Assembly (NCBI RefSeq): GCF_003994465.1
Contig: NZ_RZNX01000002.1
Location: 271,444 to 335,443, forward strand
DNA from: Paenibacillus zeisoli
GTDB lineage: Bacteria > Bacillota > Bacilli > Paenibacillales > Paenibacillaceae
Reading direction: 5' to 3'
DNA: 64,000 nt
In this document: positions 34,591 through 43,223 of the stretch, piece after piece
Layout: the number at the start of each line of letters is the position of its first letter
Position numbering within the stretch: the stretch's first letter is position 1
Notes under the pieces: model-generated
The model's database searches: none
What the model saw: the letters and a program-made list of their open reading frames with translations, nothing else
What the model was told of the DNA's origin: nothing
Program-made: the position numbers and the translations under genes

Positions 34591-35922
34591 CAAATAATAA
34601 TGCTCCGGCTTTTCCATCCCCCGCATCCCGTTACGGGTATCGAACAGGCACCGACTCGCGCTGCCAATCAGCCCGTAATCAAATCCGTAATGATCGGTCG
34701 TGATTACAGCAATGTCTGCCTCCGCCATCCGCTCTGCGGTCAGCTCTACACATTCATAATCCCGGCCGCGATGTCTGAAGGCCTGAACATGGGTATCGCT
34801 CACCCACACCTCAGCGCCCCGCTCCTCGAGCAATTCAATCATCTTCAGCACCGGCGACTCCCTGTAGTCATCGATATCCTTCTTGTAGGCGACGCCAAGC
34901 AAGTAGACACGCGAACCGCTGACTGGCTTCTTGTACTTGTTCAGAATCTCGCTGATTCGCTGCACGACGAACTCGGGCATCGCATTATTGATCTCTCCGG
35001 CAAGCTCGATGAGCCGGGTATGGTAGTTATACTCCCGGGCCTTCCAGGTCAGGTAGAACGGGTCGATCGGGATGCAGTGTCCGCCAAGTCCCGGCCCTGG
35101 ATAGAACGCCATGAAGCCATAGGGCTTCGTCTTGGCCGCATCAATCACTTCCCATACGTTGATGCCCATCCGGCTGCACAGCACCGCCATCTCATTCGCC
35201 AGAGCAATATTGATGTGCCGGAACGTATTCTCGTAAATTTTCTCCATCTCTGCGACAGAGGGGCTGGAGACGACATGCACGTGACCGTCCAGCACTTCGG
35301 AATACAAGGTCTGCGCTACCTTGGAACAGGCCGCCGTGATCCCGCCCACTACCTTGGGTGTATTCTTCGTATTGAACGATCTATTGCCCGGGTCTACCCG
35401 TTCCGGTGAATAAGCGAGGAAGAAATCCTCTCCGCATTTCAGCCCGGTTGCCTCCAGGATGGGCCTCACCAGTTCTTCGGTCGTTCCCGGATAGGTGGTG
35501 CTCTCAAGCACAACCAGCATGCCCGGATGAAGGTACCTTGCAATTTCCCGAGTGGAATTCTCTACATAGCTGGTATCCGGCTGTTGGTAGGTATCCAGCG
35601 GAGTAGGGACACAGATGGCTACGGCATCGACCTCCCGGAGAAAAGAGTAATCCGGCGTTGCCTGCAGCAGCCCCTGTTGGACAATACTTCGCAAATCTTC
35701 GTCAACTACGTCCCCAATGTAGTTGACTCCGCTGTTCACCATATCGATTTTGCTCATCTGCACATCCAGTCCGATTACGCGGTAGCCTGCTTTTGCCTTC
35801 TCTACAGCCAGCGGCAGGCCGACATAACCAAGACCGATCACCCCGATGACCGCTGCTCTGCTCAGCAGCTTCTCCATTAATCCCTCGCTGTAATCCTGCG
35901 GCTTGGTCCTATCCCCCAGCAT
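34585..35922 (-). CDS. UDP-N-acetyl-sugar 6-dehydrogenase (WbpA-like)
   Basis: A 445-aa UDP-glucose/GDP-mannose dehydrogenase family member. The NAD motif is GLGYVGLPLA (about 31-40). The substrate domain has VLESTTYPGTTEE, and the catalytic Cys is in GPGLGGHCIPIDPFYL (about residue 270). The C-terminal domain has LLGVAYKKDIDDYRESP. The four-electron oxidation of UDP-GlcNAc to the uronic acid is the expected role, with WbpB-, D- and E-like partners adjacent. ATG 35922 behind GGAGG. Confidence 0.95.
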   Translation of the reverse strand: MLGDRTKPQDYSEGLMEKLLSRAAVIGVIGLGYVGLPLAVEKAKAGYRVIGLDVQMSKIDMVNSGVNYIGDVVDEDLRSIVQQGLLQATPDYSFLREVDAVAICVPTPLDTYQQPDTSYVENSTREIARYLHPGMLVVLESTTYPGTTEELVRPILEATGLKCGEDFFLAYSPERVDPGNRSFNTKNTPKVVGGITAACSKVAQTLYSEVLDGHVHVVSSPSVAEMEKIYENTFRHINIALANEMAVLCSRMGINVWEVIDAAKTKPYGFMAFYPGPGLGGHCIPIDPFYLTWKAREYNYHTRLIELAGEINNAMPEFVVQRISEILNKYKKPVSGSRVYLLGVAYKKDIDDYRESPVLKMIELLEERGAEVWVSDTHVQAFRHRGRDYECVELTAERMAEADIAVITTDHYGFDYGLIGSASRCLFDTRNGMRGMEKPEHYYLL

Positions 35923-35948
35923 GATACATCCTCCATCCTCATATTCGA

Positions 35949-36962
35949 TCAGGTATGAATCTCCTGCCGGCCAGCGGCCGTAATGATCTCATCCACAAGG
36001 CGGACGGCCCGGATCCCATCGTCCACCGTCACAGCCGGATTCCGGTCCTCTTCAATCGCCCGGATCAAATCTTCGATAATGCGCTGATGCCCGGGTACCC
36101 CGTAAGGATCCAGTTCCACACGCTGGGTGATCATATCGATCTCACCTTGGGTCATGGTGGAACACTTCCACTGCTTAATCCAGTTCGCTGTAGCTCCGCC
36201 GATAATCACATATCCATGCTCGCCGAACACACTGATCGACTCCTCGAGATTATGCTCATATACCGTCGTTGCCGCCTCCACGACCCCCAGCACTCCACTG
36301 CCAAACCGCAAAGTCGCGATCGCTACGTCCTCGGTCTCGATTCGGCGCAGTCTCGTATCTGCCATGGCTTGCACCTTGGTCACCGGACCGAACAGCCAGA
36401 GCAGCAGGTCCAGACTGTGAATCGCCTGATTCATCAGCACGCCGCCATCCATCTCTCGTGTGCCGCGCCAGGCGGCCTGATCATAGTAGGCCTGCGACCG
36501 ATTCCAGCGGACGGTTGCATTTACATGGCTGATCTTGCCAAGGAGGCCGCTGTCAAGCGCCCATTTCAAATAACGGATCGCCGGCCGATAACGATTCGGG
36601 TGCACGACAGCCGCCTTGACTCCGCTAAGACGAACGGCCTCCCGGATCGTTTCGCCGTCCTGGGGCGTCAGCGATACTGGCTTTTCAATCACCATATGCT
36701 TGCCCGCCCGCGCCGCCGTCTCGGCGAGCCTCGCATGGGTCCCGCTCGGCGTGCAGATACAAGCCAGATCAATCTCCGGCATCTGCCGCAGCATATCGTG
36801 CATGCTTGTGAATACGGCAGCGCCGCATCTTGCGTGAAGCGATTCGAGCTTGATTGGATCCGTATCGCACAGCGCAACAAGCTCAGCGCCTTCAAGTGCT
36901 CGAATAGCCTCCATATGCTTAAGGGCAATATGTCCGCAGCCTACAATGGCACACCTAATCAT
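35949..36962 (-). CDS. Gfo/Idh/MocA oxidoreductase (WbpB-like)
   Basis: A 337-aa NAD-dependent sugar oxidoreductase. The Rossmann motif is IVGCGHIALKHM (about 6-17) and the conserved EKPVSLTP motif (about 93-100) carries the catalytic Lys. By context it oxidises C3 of UDP-GlcNAcA (WbpB step) before transamination. ATG 36962 behind GGAGGG. It ends 26 bp before the WbpA-like start. Confidence 0.92.
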   Translation of the reverse strand: MIRCAIVGCGHIALKHMEAIRALEGAELVALCDTDPIKLESLHARCGAAVFTSMHDMLRQMPEIDLACICTPSGTHARLAETAARAGKHMVIEKPVSLTPQDGETIREAVRLSGVKAAVVHPNRYRPAIRYLKWALDSGLLGKISHVNATVRWNRSQAYYDQAAWRGTREMDGGVLMNQAIHSLDLLLWLFGPVTKVQAMADTRLRRIETEDVAIATLRFGSGVLGVVEAATTVYEHNLEESISVFGEHGYVIIGGATANWIKQWKCSTMTQGEIDMITQRVELDPYGVPGHQRIIEDLIRAIEEDRNPAVTVDDGIRAVRLVDEIITAAGRQEIHT

Positions 36963-36990
36963 GAGTCATCCCTCCATGTCATTTTCTAAC

Positions 36991-37070
36991 TATATAAGTT
37001 GAACTAATGATTTACATGCCGTATGAAATGTTCCTATAATCGCTGTTGTTCTCAGACTTCAACTTATATA
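36991..37070 (-). repeat. 13-bp inverted repeat enclosing a structured spacer in the EPS operon
   Basis: TATATAAGTTGAA (36991-37003) and its exact complement (37058-37070) flank 54 bp that can form an inner hairpin (ATTTCAT / ATGTAAAT). It fills the 111-bp gap between the second and third genes of the operon, where Bacillus eps operons carry the EAR antitermination RNA. The identity to EAR is not shown. Confidence 0.6.
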
Positions 37071-37074
37071 AGTG

Positions 37075-37716
37075 CTACGCAGACTTCTCCATCTTGCTGC
37101 CCTTCATACCGCTTCTTCGGCGCGATAGACGCCGGCTCTCCAGCAGGAGGCAAAGGCTTAAGGCGGCAAATAGGCCGATTAGGATGCCGAGCGCCAGATT
37201 GAACATCTTCTTCGGGCTGACCGGCTCGGAAGCCTGATCCATATCCGCATAATCGAGCACCGTCACTTTGGCGCTGGAGACAATCCCCTTCGACTTGCTG
37301 ATGAAAGCATCTGCAAAAGCATTCACAATCGATACCGCGCTCTGTGGATCACGGTCTGTAGCATACAAATTAATGACCAGGGTACCGGGATCGGTGCGAA
37401 CCTTGATCTTCCGCAGCAGCAGGGTTGGCGACTCATTCAGCGACAGCTTCTTCTTCACTTCACCCGCCACGCTGCGGCTCTGGATCGTATCCTCATAGGT
37501 CTTGGTCAGCATCTGGCTTGCCAGAAGCTCATTATAGGTGCCCGATTCATTCGCCTGGGCAATATTCGCCATTAAGCTGGCGGAGGCCTGATACTGCGGC
37601 TGTACGAACACATTGATCAGATAGGCGCCCCCCACACAGACAAGAAGGGTCAGAATTGCTATGATAAAGTGCCTTTGGACCGATTTGATTAGGAAAAGTA
37701 CATTCAACACGCTCAC
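37075..37716 (-). CDS. Wzz/YveK-type chain-length and kinase-modulator protein
   Basis: A 213-aa membrane protein with two transmembrane helices (about 16-36 and 172-192) around an outside domain, as in YveK/CapA modulators. The second helix is preceded by a Pro motif (SEPVSPKKM). It sets polymer length, usually with a BY-type tyrosine kinase, but no kinase gene lies in this window. GTG start. Confidence 0.9.
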   Translation of the reverse strand: MSVLNVLFLIKSVQRHFIIAILTLLVCVGGAYLINVFVQPQYQASASLMANIAQANESGTYNELLASQMLTKTYEDTIQSRSVAGEVKKKLSLNESPTLLLRKIKVRTDPGTLVINLYATDRDPQSAVSIVNAFADAFISKSKGIVSSAKVTVLDYADMDQASEPVSPKKMFNLALGILIGLFAALSLCLLLESRRLSRRRSGMKGSKMEKSA

Positions 37717-37769
37717 CCTACCTTTTACCTTTATACCTGTATGGAATAGACTCCCGGTCTGTCTGACCT

Positions 37770-38822
37770 TTAAGCATTCAATTCCCCGGTCCTTACCACC
37801 GGACTCATCCTAAATTGCGGTTCACGGATCGGCGCAGCGCCGAGGATCTGATCGCTCAGCTCCTCCATATTGCGGCTCTCCATGCCATACAGCGATTGAA
37901 GCTTCTTATAATGGGCAAGAATTTCTTCCAGCAGCTTCAGATTGCGGCCCTGTTCATCCACTAAATTATAGGGATGGCACCACAAATGATAGACTTGGTT
38001 GTTCCTCGCGGCATGGGTCATCCCCCTCAGAATCCGTCTCAGCCGAAGCGGCTCAAGAAGCGCGAGCTTCCTGGAGTAAGAGCGCAGGAAATGACTGGCC
38101 GGCAGATTGATGGGTTCCCCCAACTGCGGTTCTGCCAAGGTATAACTATGAAAGCCTGACAGATTAAGATAGGTATCCATAAGTCGGAGGGCCCGCCGAA
38201 GAAGGGAGTCGCCCGTGCTGTATCCCCTCTTGTACAGCCAATGCTCCGGATTGCCCCGGTAAGCACGAATGCCTTCGGGCCATAACAGCTTAAGATAGTC
38301 GGGATTGACCTGGTTGCGCGGGAATACGATACTTTCAAGCTGAATGCCCTGACGCTTCGCGGCCCGGACTGCAGCCCGCAGGTCTGCCTGGAACTCGGCC
38401 GAGTCTTGTCCTGCTTCCAGGCAGTAGTAGTGGGAGAACGTATGCGTGGATACACGCTGATACGGGGTCTCTTCAATCCTTTTGATCAAAGAAAGGCCAT
38501 AGTGCGAGGAATCCGTCTGTTCATCCGCACCTACTTCACCGCTGGCCAGGTGCGGGTAGGGGGACAGATTGGCATCCTGATACACAGGAAGCTTCGCAGG
38601 AATCCCGCGCAGCATCTGCTCCTTGGATTCGAAGAACATCAGCCCTACCGTTGCCCAGGTCGCGTGGATGCCGCCGCGCTCAAATAACCCCAGCACTTTC
38701 TTGATCGTCTCTCTTTCTACGGCAAAGTGCTTAAGGTAGTGAGATCTCGGGCAAATATCCCGAAGCCCCCAGTACAATTCCAAATCCATGGATATAACGA
38801 ATTGACCCTGGTTCATAGGCAT
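37770..38822 (-). CDS. Polysaccharide deacetylase-family protein, first EPS gene
   Basis: A 350-aa protein with a NodB-like start, FVISMDLELYWG, in which the first Asp pair is DLE. It also has STHTFSHYYCLE, with the metal-binding HxxxH pattern, and a late VYHLWCHPYNL His. No signal peptide is seen. It may deacetylate a lipid-linked or nucleotide-linked sugar. The ATG lies about 12 bases after AAGGGGGA. It is the first gene of the EPS operon, 53 bp before the Wzz-like gene. Confidence 0.87.
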   Translation of the reverse strand: MPMNQGQFVISMDLELYWGLRDICPRSHYLKHFAVERETIKKVLGLFERGGIHATWATVGLMFFESKEQMLRGIPAKLPVYQDANLSPYPHLASGEVGADEQTDSSHYGLSLIKRIEETPYQRVSTHTFSHYYCLEAGQDSAEFQADLRAAVRAAKRQGIQLESIVFPRNQVNPDYLKLLWPEGIRAYRGNPEHWLYKRGYSTGDSLLRRALRLMDTYLNLSGFHSYTLAEPQLGEPINLPASHFLRSYSRKLALLEPLRLRRILRGMTHAARNNQVYHLWCHPYNLVDEQGRNLKLLEEILAHYKKLQSLYGMESRNMEELSDQILGAAPIREPQFRMSPVVRTGELNA

Positions 38823-38892
38823 CGTGTTACCAAGTCCCCCTTAATTTAATGGATCCTTTCCTGTACGCTAGTTGCAGCATTGCTCGAATAAG

Positions 38893-38942
38893 AACGGGTC
38901 CATTCACTTGTCCGTTACAGGCAGTCATTTGGACCCTTCGTT
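38893..38942 (-). repeat. Inverted repeat in the EPS leader
   Basis: GGGTCCA (38896-38902) and TGGACCC (38930-38936), extended by AAC/GTT with a bulge, lie 70-120 bp before the first EPS gene. It may be a leader hairpin or operator. Confidence 0.4.
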
Positions 38943-38977
38943 CGCAGCCTGGGTCTGTATTTCATAGATATACAAAT

Positions 38978-39025
38978 AGAGCGACCGTTATGCCAAAAAA
39001 GTAGATTCAGCATAAAGACCGCTCT
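38978..39025 (-). terminator. Probable terminator of the beta-helix gene
   Basis: An imperfect 16-bp stem from AGAGCGACC to GACCGCTCT (with GCAT/ATGC inside), just past the stop at 39041. The T-rich tract is in the loop, so strength is uncertain. Confidence 0.5.
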
Positions 39026-39040
39026 GTAGTTAGCTTAGAA

Positions 39041-40420
39041 TCAAGTTCTGACCGTAACATTCCGGTTGGTTGAAGCCAGTTGAATGTTAAAGGTTGAAGC
39101 TTCAATGATATTCCCGCGAAGGGCAAGGTTAATCTGGGTATATCCGTCCAGATAAGTAGATAGATCGATGCCCCCGCCATTTTTCATAATTATCGTATTG
39201 TCCTTGATCACTCCGAAATCCGCATTCTGCCAGGTCCATATTCCTCGCTCGCCGTTCTCCATCGTATTGTTCTTGATGGTGAAATTATAAATGTTACCCA
39301 GGCGGATCGCGGTTGTCCCTTTAATCGTGCTGCTGCTGCCCATAACAATCTTATTGCCATAAATCACTGTATTGCGCACGGTCTCTGTAGCACTAACCTC
39401 AATCGCCGCATAGAAGCTGCCAATCCCGTCAATTACGTTGGAGGAGATGATATTGTTGCTTCCGTACACACTGATCGCTGAGAACATATCCGGTGCCAGC
39501 TCTCCCCGATTGACTCCCTGATAGTAGTTGTTGTTCAAATAAGAATTCACAATATGGTTGCCGCTCACCTTGACCCCCTGGGCGTAGATCTTCATCCCGC
39601 GCTTCGCACAGTACTCAAGCAGATTCCCGGAGATCAGACTGTCCGTATTCTGGCCGTTATTCTCATCCATGGCCGGGTCCTCATAATAAATGCCGTCTCC
39701 GTCGTCAGCTGGACCGATATGATGAACATGGGAATTGGTGATCGTTACCTGTCTGGCGGCTCCCTCATTCGATCCCCAAGTCGTCGTGATATAAATGCCC
39801 CGGGCGATCATGGTGCCATTCGACTGATTAATCGCATAGATATTACTCACTTCCGAGCTGTCAATCTTGATCTGGCTCGTATTTCCGTACACTACGATCC
39901 CGGCTACCACTTCCGAGAAGCCCTCTTCCTCCGGATTCCTGTTCTGTGAGGCATTCGCGGCTGTCACTCCGGTTAGGGTCACACGCTGGACGCCCCCGCC
40001 TACGACAAGGACCCTGTTCACCTGCAAGTTCCCGTCTAGACTGAGGTTGCTGATCTCTACATCACTGCCTGCTACCCGCATCAGCTCCCAGCCGAACCTC
40101 TTGCCTGACGCCTTAATTATCGAATCGGTGCCCTGCCCAACCAGCTTGGTTCTGCTGCCGATAATCAGCGTGCGGGCCGGGTCGATCACATAAGTACCTT
40201 TCGGAAAAAATACACTGGCCCCTCTCCCGGCAGCCTGGTCAAGCGCCTTCTGTATATAGGGCGTATCATCATCCCGCCCGTTCCCTTTGGCTCCTATCTG
40301 CCTTACATTAATCACACTGCCGGAACCGCCGAGCTGGCTAATCGTTGCCTGTTGAACCGTATCTCCCGAATTCGCCATAGCGAGGATGGCGATCATGACT
40401 TGTTTGAAGAACCTTTTCAC
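39041..40420 (-). CDS. Pectate-lyase-3 type right-handed beta-helix protein
   Basis: About 459 aa. After a short hydrophobic N-terminus (KRFFKQVMIAILAMA), probably an export signal, comes the VRQIGAKGNGRDDDTPYIQKAL motif and PKGTYVI, the start of Pectate_lyase_3/GH28-like beta-helices, then many N- and G-rich coils. It may be a polysaccharide lyase or epimerase acting on the neighbouring EPS. The GTG at 40420 is chosen because GGAGGG lies eight bases upstream; the ATG five codons earlier overlaps that box. Confidence 0.87.
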   Translation of the reverse strand: MKRFFKQVMIAILAMANSGDTVQQATISQLGGSGSVINVRQIGAKGNGRDDDTPYIQKALDQAAGRGASVFFPKGTYVIDPARTLIIGSRTKLVGQGTDSIIKASGKRFGWELMRVAGSDVEISNLSLDGNLQVNRVLVVGGGVQRVTLTGVTAANASQNRNPEEEGFSEVVAGIVVYGNTSQIKIDSSEVSNIYAINQSNGTMIARGIYITTTWGSNEGAARQVTITNSHVHHIGPADDGDGIYYEDPAMDENNGQNTDSLISGNLLEYCAKRGMKIYAQGVKVSGNHIVNSYLNNNYYQGVNRGELAPDMFSAISVYGSNNIISSNVIDGIGSFYAAIEVSATETVRNTVIYGNKIVMGSSSTIKGTTAIRLGNIYNFTIKNNTMENGERGIWTWQNADFGVIKDNTIIMKNGGGIDLSTYLDGYTQINLALRGNIIEASTFNIQLASTNRNVTVRT

Positions 40421-40690
40421 ATTGCATCCCTCCATGACAAAATAGCTTGGCTAATCTTCTGGCTGTAACCGTTTGCCGCTGCAAATATAGGTGGGTCGGA
40501 TGCGTCTTCTATAGTTAAATTCTAGCATCCCGCCTGTTCATCAAGAATCAGTATTAGCCTAAATTCAGCTGTCTAAGCAGCCCGAATATGGCAGGAGCAT
40601 AAAGGGACGAAGAGTGAATATACATGCTTGTATAGGCAATTCGGGAAGACAAGCTTAACTATTTCTGTAAGATAGGAGAGTAGGAACCAC

Positions 40691-41638
40691 ATGTACGATA
40701 TGAAGCTGCTGGAACGCTGGGCAGAATTCAACCGCCAAAAGTGGGGCTGCCGTGCGGTCATTCGCAGCTTCCAGGCTCCCGGCTCGAACAGCCGCTGCGA
40801 AAGCCTGTTCTTCTTCAACCGGAGGGGGAAGCTCTACCTCCCCCCTCTTAACCCATATCATCCCACTCTGTTCCATCCCACGCCCACATCCAAACCGCAC
40901 CGTCTCAGCTCCCAGTGGCATGAAGTCGCAGCGCAGATGATTCTTGAGATGCGCGCGTCTATGGGAAGCGCCGGCTTCTGCCTGCCGCCTGAGTTCACCG
41001 ATGTACGTCCATTTATCTGGCAGGGCTTCGAGGGAAGGGTGAAGTACACTTACTATCTGGAATTCCCCTTTCGCCTGGAGAATGCCAGCGGAGAGATCCG
41101 CGGCCGGATCAAGAGGGCTGCCTCAGAAGGCTATTATGCCAAACGTACGACGAATATGAATGAAGTGCATTCATGCCTGATAGGTACGGAGACTAGACAA
41201 GGATTCTCTCACCAACTGTCGCTCGAAGATTTGGAGCTGGCCCAGGAACTACTTGGGGAAGAGGCCTTTCGCTGTTATGTATGCTATTCCAGAGAGGGGG
41301 AGCCGGTCAGCGCAAGCGTAGTGCTGATGCTTGACCCGGATCGTCCGCAAGGGTGGATTGCCGGCAGCAAAGTGGAGCATTTAAGCAAAGGCGTTGTCCA
41401 GCTGCTTCAAAGTGTTCTGCTTCAGGATCTATCGGACCTTGGCATGAAAGGCTTTGATTTCGCTGGTGCCAACATTCCTTCAGTTGCCAAGTCCAAGGCA
41501 CCCTGGGGAGCCTATCTCGTTCCCTATTACCTGATCAAAAAGCCGGTGTTCAAGGATGTCCTAAGGGTCACTTGGAACTGGTGGAGATTCGGCAGATTTA
41601 AGCGCCGCTTCACGCAGACAAAGACGCCATCCGGTTAA
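40691..41638 (+). CDS. FemAB/GNAT-fold acyltransferase-like protein
   Basis: A 315-aa protein whose C-terminal half has the GNAT/FemX layout: RCYVCYSREGEPVSASVVLM, then a SKGVVQLLQSVLL helix and the MKGFDFAGANIPSVAKSKAP segment with the final WGAYLVPYYLI. Such proteins (BioF2/Acetyltransf_6 type) often modify surface polysaccharides. It is next to the EPS locus but on the opposite strand. The last seven codons form one arm of a 21-bp perfect inverted repeat. ATG behind a GATAGGAG region. Confidence 0.83.
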   Translation: MYDMKLLERWAEFNRQKWGCRAVIRSFQAPGSNSRCESLFFFNRRGKLYLPPLNPYHPTLFHPTPTSKPHRLSSQWHEVAAQMILEMRASMGSAGFCLPPEFTDVRPFIWQGFEGRVKYTYYLEFPFRLENASGEIRGRIKRAASEGYYAKRTTNMNEVHSCLIGTETRQGFSHQLSLEDLELAQELLGEEAFRCYVCYSREGEPVSASVVLMLDPDRPQGWIAGSKVEHLSKGVVQLLQSVLLQDLSDLGMKGFDFAGANIPSVAKSKAPWGAYLVPYYLIKKPVFKDVLRVTWNWWRFGRFKRRFTQTKTPSG

Positions 41639-41659
41639 GGATGGCGTCTTTGTCTGCGT
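41612..41659. repeat. 21-bp perfect inverted repeat with the stop codon in its loop
   Basis: Arms 41612-41632 and 41639-41659 are exact complements around GGTTAA. The TAA stop is in the loop. No T-run follows on either strand, so it is not a classical terminator. Confidence 0.9.
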
Positions 41660-41777
41660 AATCGTACATCGAATGAGAGACACAGTTTCTTAATTTACAC
41701 CCTACAAGCGGATGAAATCTGCTGATCAAGGCAAATCCCGATCCGTTCTCTCCTTCCGCACTTCTGCAGATGTCCGG

Positions 41778-42809
41778 CTAGATCCCTTTGAGGAATTCAT
41801 CTGCATCCTTGTCCGCTTTCATCTGGTTGCACATATTACACGCGCAGACACAATTGTCCGGTGTCGTATGGCCTCCCTTGGCTCTAGGAAGCAGGTGGTC
41901 AATCGTATCCCCATATTCTCCGCAGAAGTAACAGGTATAGTGATCCCGGGTCAAAATATATCTGCGGAAGCCCTTGCTGGTGTAAAGCCTCCGGATCGTA
42001 TGCGGGTTCACTACGACGGCGGCACGCTCCCTGACCAGGATCACCGCCAATTCCAGATCAATCTCCTGCTGCCAGCCTCTGCCCCGGTCGGTCCGCCCGC
42101 GCATGCGGATCCGGCCCAGATGATTCGGCCGCAGCCGGGATGGATCCGATGGATCCAGCGCGGGATCCGCCGCCTTCGGCTGGCGGTTAGACTCTGGCCG
42201 GGAAACGGACGCCGGCCTCGAAGGACCTTTGCCGCTATGCCGCTTCTGCGCTGCGTGCGAGGCCTGCAGCGCAGCAGAGGGCCCGGCAGCCGCAGCGGCC
42301 AGCGGCCCGGAAGAGCCTGCGGCGGGGTGCCCGGCGGCGTACGGCGACCGGGCGGTCCCCGCCTCGGCCTCCGTCGCAGGCTTCCGCGGCTCGCCTGCAT
42401 CTCGAGCAGGCCCATGCGGGGGATGCTCCGGGCTCCCCGCATGGGCACTCTTATGCACCGCTGCCTGCGCGCGCTCCTGCTCCGTTGCCCGGGCACTCTT
42501 CCGCTCTGCCACCCGGCCACTCTCCCGCTCTGCCGCTCGGCCGAGCTCCCGCTCTGCTGCTCGGCCGCGCTCCTGCTCCGCCGCTCGGGTACTCTCCCGC
42601 TCCGCCGCCTGAGCAGTCTCCCGCTGCGGCGCTGCCGTGCTCTCCTCCTGGGAGGAGGCTGCCTTAAGCCTCCGGCGGCAATCGCGGCACATTCCCCGGC
42701 GTGCGCCCGGTCTGCTCCCCCTGCCGGTTCGGCGGAGAAATTCCGTAACCGGCTTCTTTTCCTCACAATGTGTACACTGCTTATATATAGTCGATTCATT
42801 TGATGTCAT
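41778..42809 (-). CDS. HNH endonuclease-like protein with repeat linker
   Basis: About 343 aa. An N-terminal zinc knuckle (CTHCEEKK and, about 25 residues on, CRDC) is followed by a roughly 175-residue Ala/Glu/Arg-rich linker with octapeptide repeats. The C-terminal HNH domain is RDHYTCYFCGEYGDTIDHLLPR, then GG and NCVCACNMCNQMK, with the CxxC zinc pairs and the DH catalytic pair. The related core without the linker is a common phage-like HNH protein. No good ribosome site is seen; ATG 42809 is used, with GTG 42824 as an alternative. Confidence 0.85.
   Translation of the reverse strand: MTSNESTIYKQCTHCEEKKPVTEFLRRTGRGSRPGARRGMCRDCRRRLKAASSQEESTAAPQRETAQAAERESTRAAEQERGRAAERELGRAAERESGRVAERKSARATEQERAQAAVHKSAHAGSPEHPPHGPARDAGEPRKPATEAEAGTARSPYAAGHPAAGSSGPLAAAAAGPSAALQASHAAQKRHSGKGPSRPASVSRPESNRQPKAADPALDPSDPSRLRPNHLGRIRMRGRTDRGRGWQQEIDLELAVILVRERAAVVVNPHTIRRLYTSKGFRRYILTRDHYTCYFCGEYGDTIDHLLPRAKGGHTTPDNCVCACNMCNQMKADKDADEFLKGI
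42478..42621 (-). repeat. Six 24-bp in-frame tandem repeats
   Basis: Units of exactly 24 bp start at 42478, 42502, 42526, 42550, 42574 and 42598, with the pattern CGCTCTGCCGCTCGGCCNNN on the plus strand. They encode an 8-residue Ala-Ala-Glu-Arg-Glu type unit in the HNH protein. Confidence 0.9.
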
Positions 42810-43055
42810 TGTATACGGGGCCACGTGATTAGATGGATAAGTATTATAATCCCGCCCCTTTCATCACCTCGTATGTTCATGATTAGATGTGAACTGTTTG
42901 TGCTGCCCGTCATACTTTAGAGTGTAGAAGATAGTGTCCCACTAGGGGCCGCATACCGAGTTATCGCGAGAGGACTTCTTCTGGACTTAATTGACTATTA
43001 GGATCTCTAAACTTATACCACTTATCCAGGTTTTTGAAGCTTCCATTCAGGTTAA

Positions 43056-43089
43056 CCCCGTCTCCGTCCTGCTTTTCGGGGCATTTTTA
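43056..43089 (+). terminator. Terminator-like hairpin upstream of the amylase gene
   Basis: Stem CCCCG / CGGGG with a 16-nt loop, then CATTTTTA. It lies 135 bp before the amylase start and may be an attenuator or end a transcript from upstream. The rest of 42825-43223 shows no gene that I can support. Confidence 0.55.
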
Positions 43090-43223
43090 TGTATTTTCGT
43101 AATTTTTCAGAAATCTTTTGCTTTCCTTGAGCTTGCTAGGTTAAATCCTTTGGCTGAATGGGTAATGCTTAATTATGCAGGTTTAAGCACACAAGGCTGT
43201 GCTGATGGAGGAGGAGTCCTAAA

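Noticed and set aside
35955-36989. 344-aa open frame on the plus strand opposite the Gfo/Idh gene
   Set aside because: It is the antisense shadow of a clearly recognised oxidoreductase in a GC-rich region.
41712-42803. 363-aa and 252-aa open frames across the HNH gene
   Set aside because: Both arise from the 24-bp repeat array and GC bias; the HNH frame has real domains at both ends.
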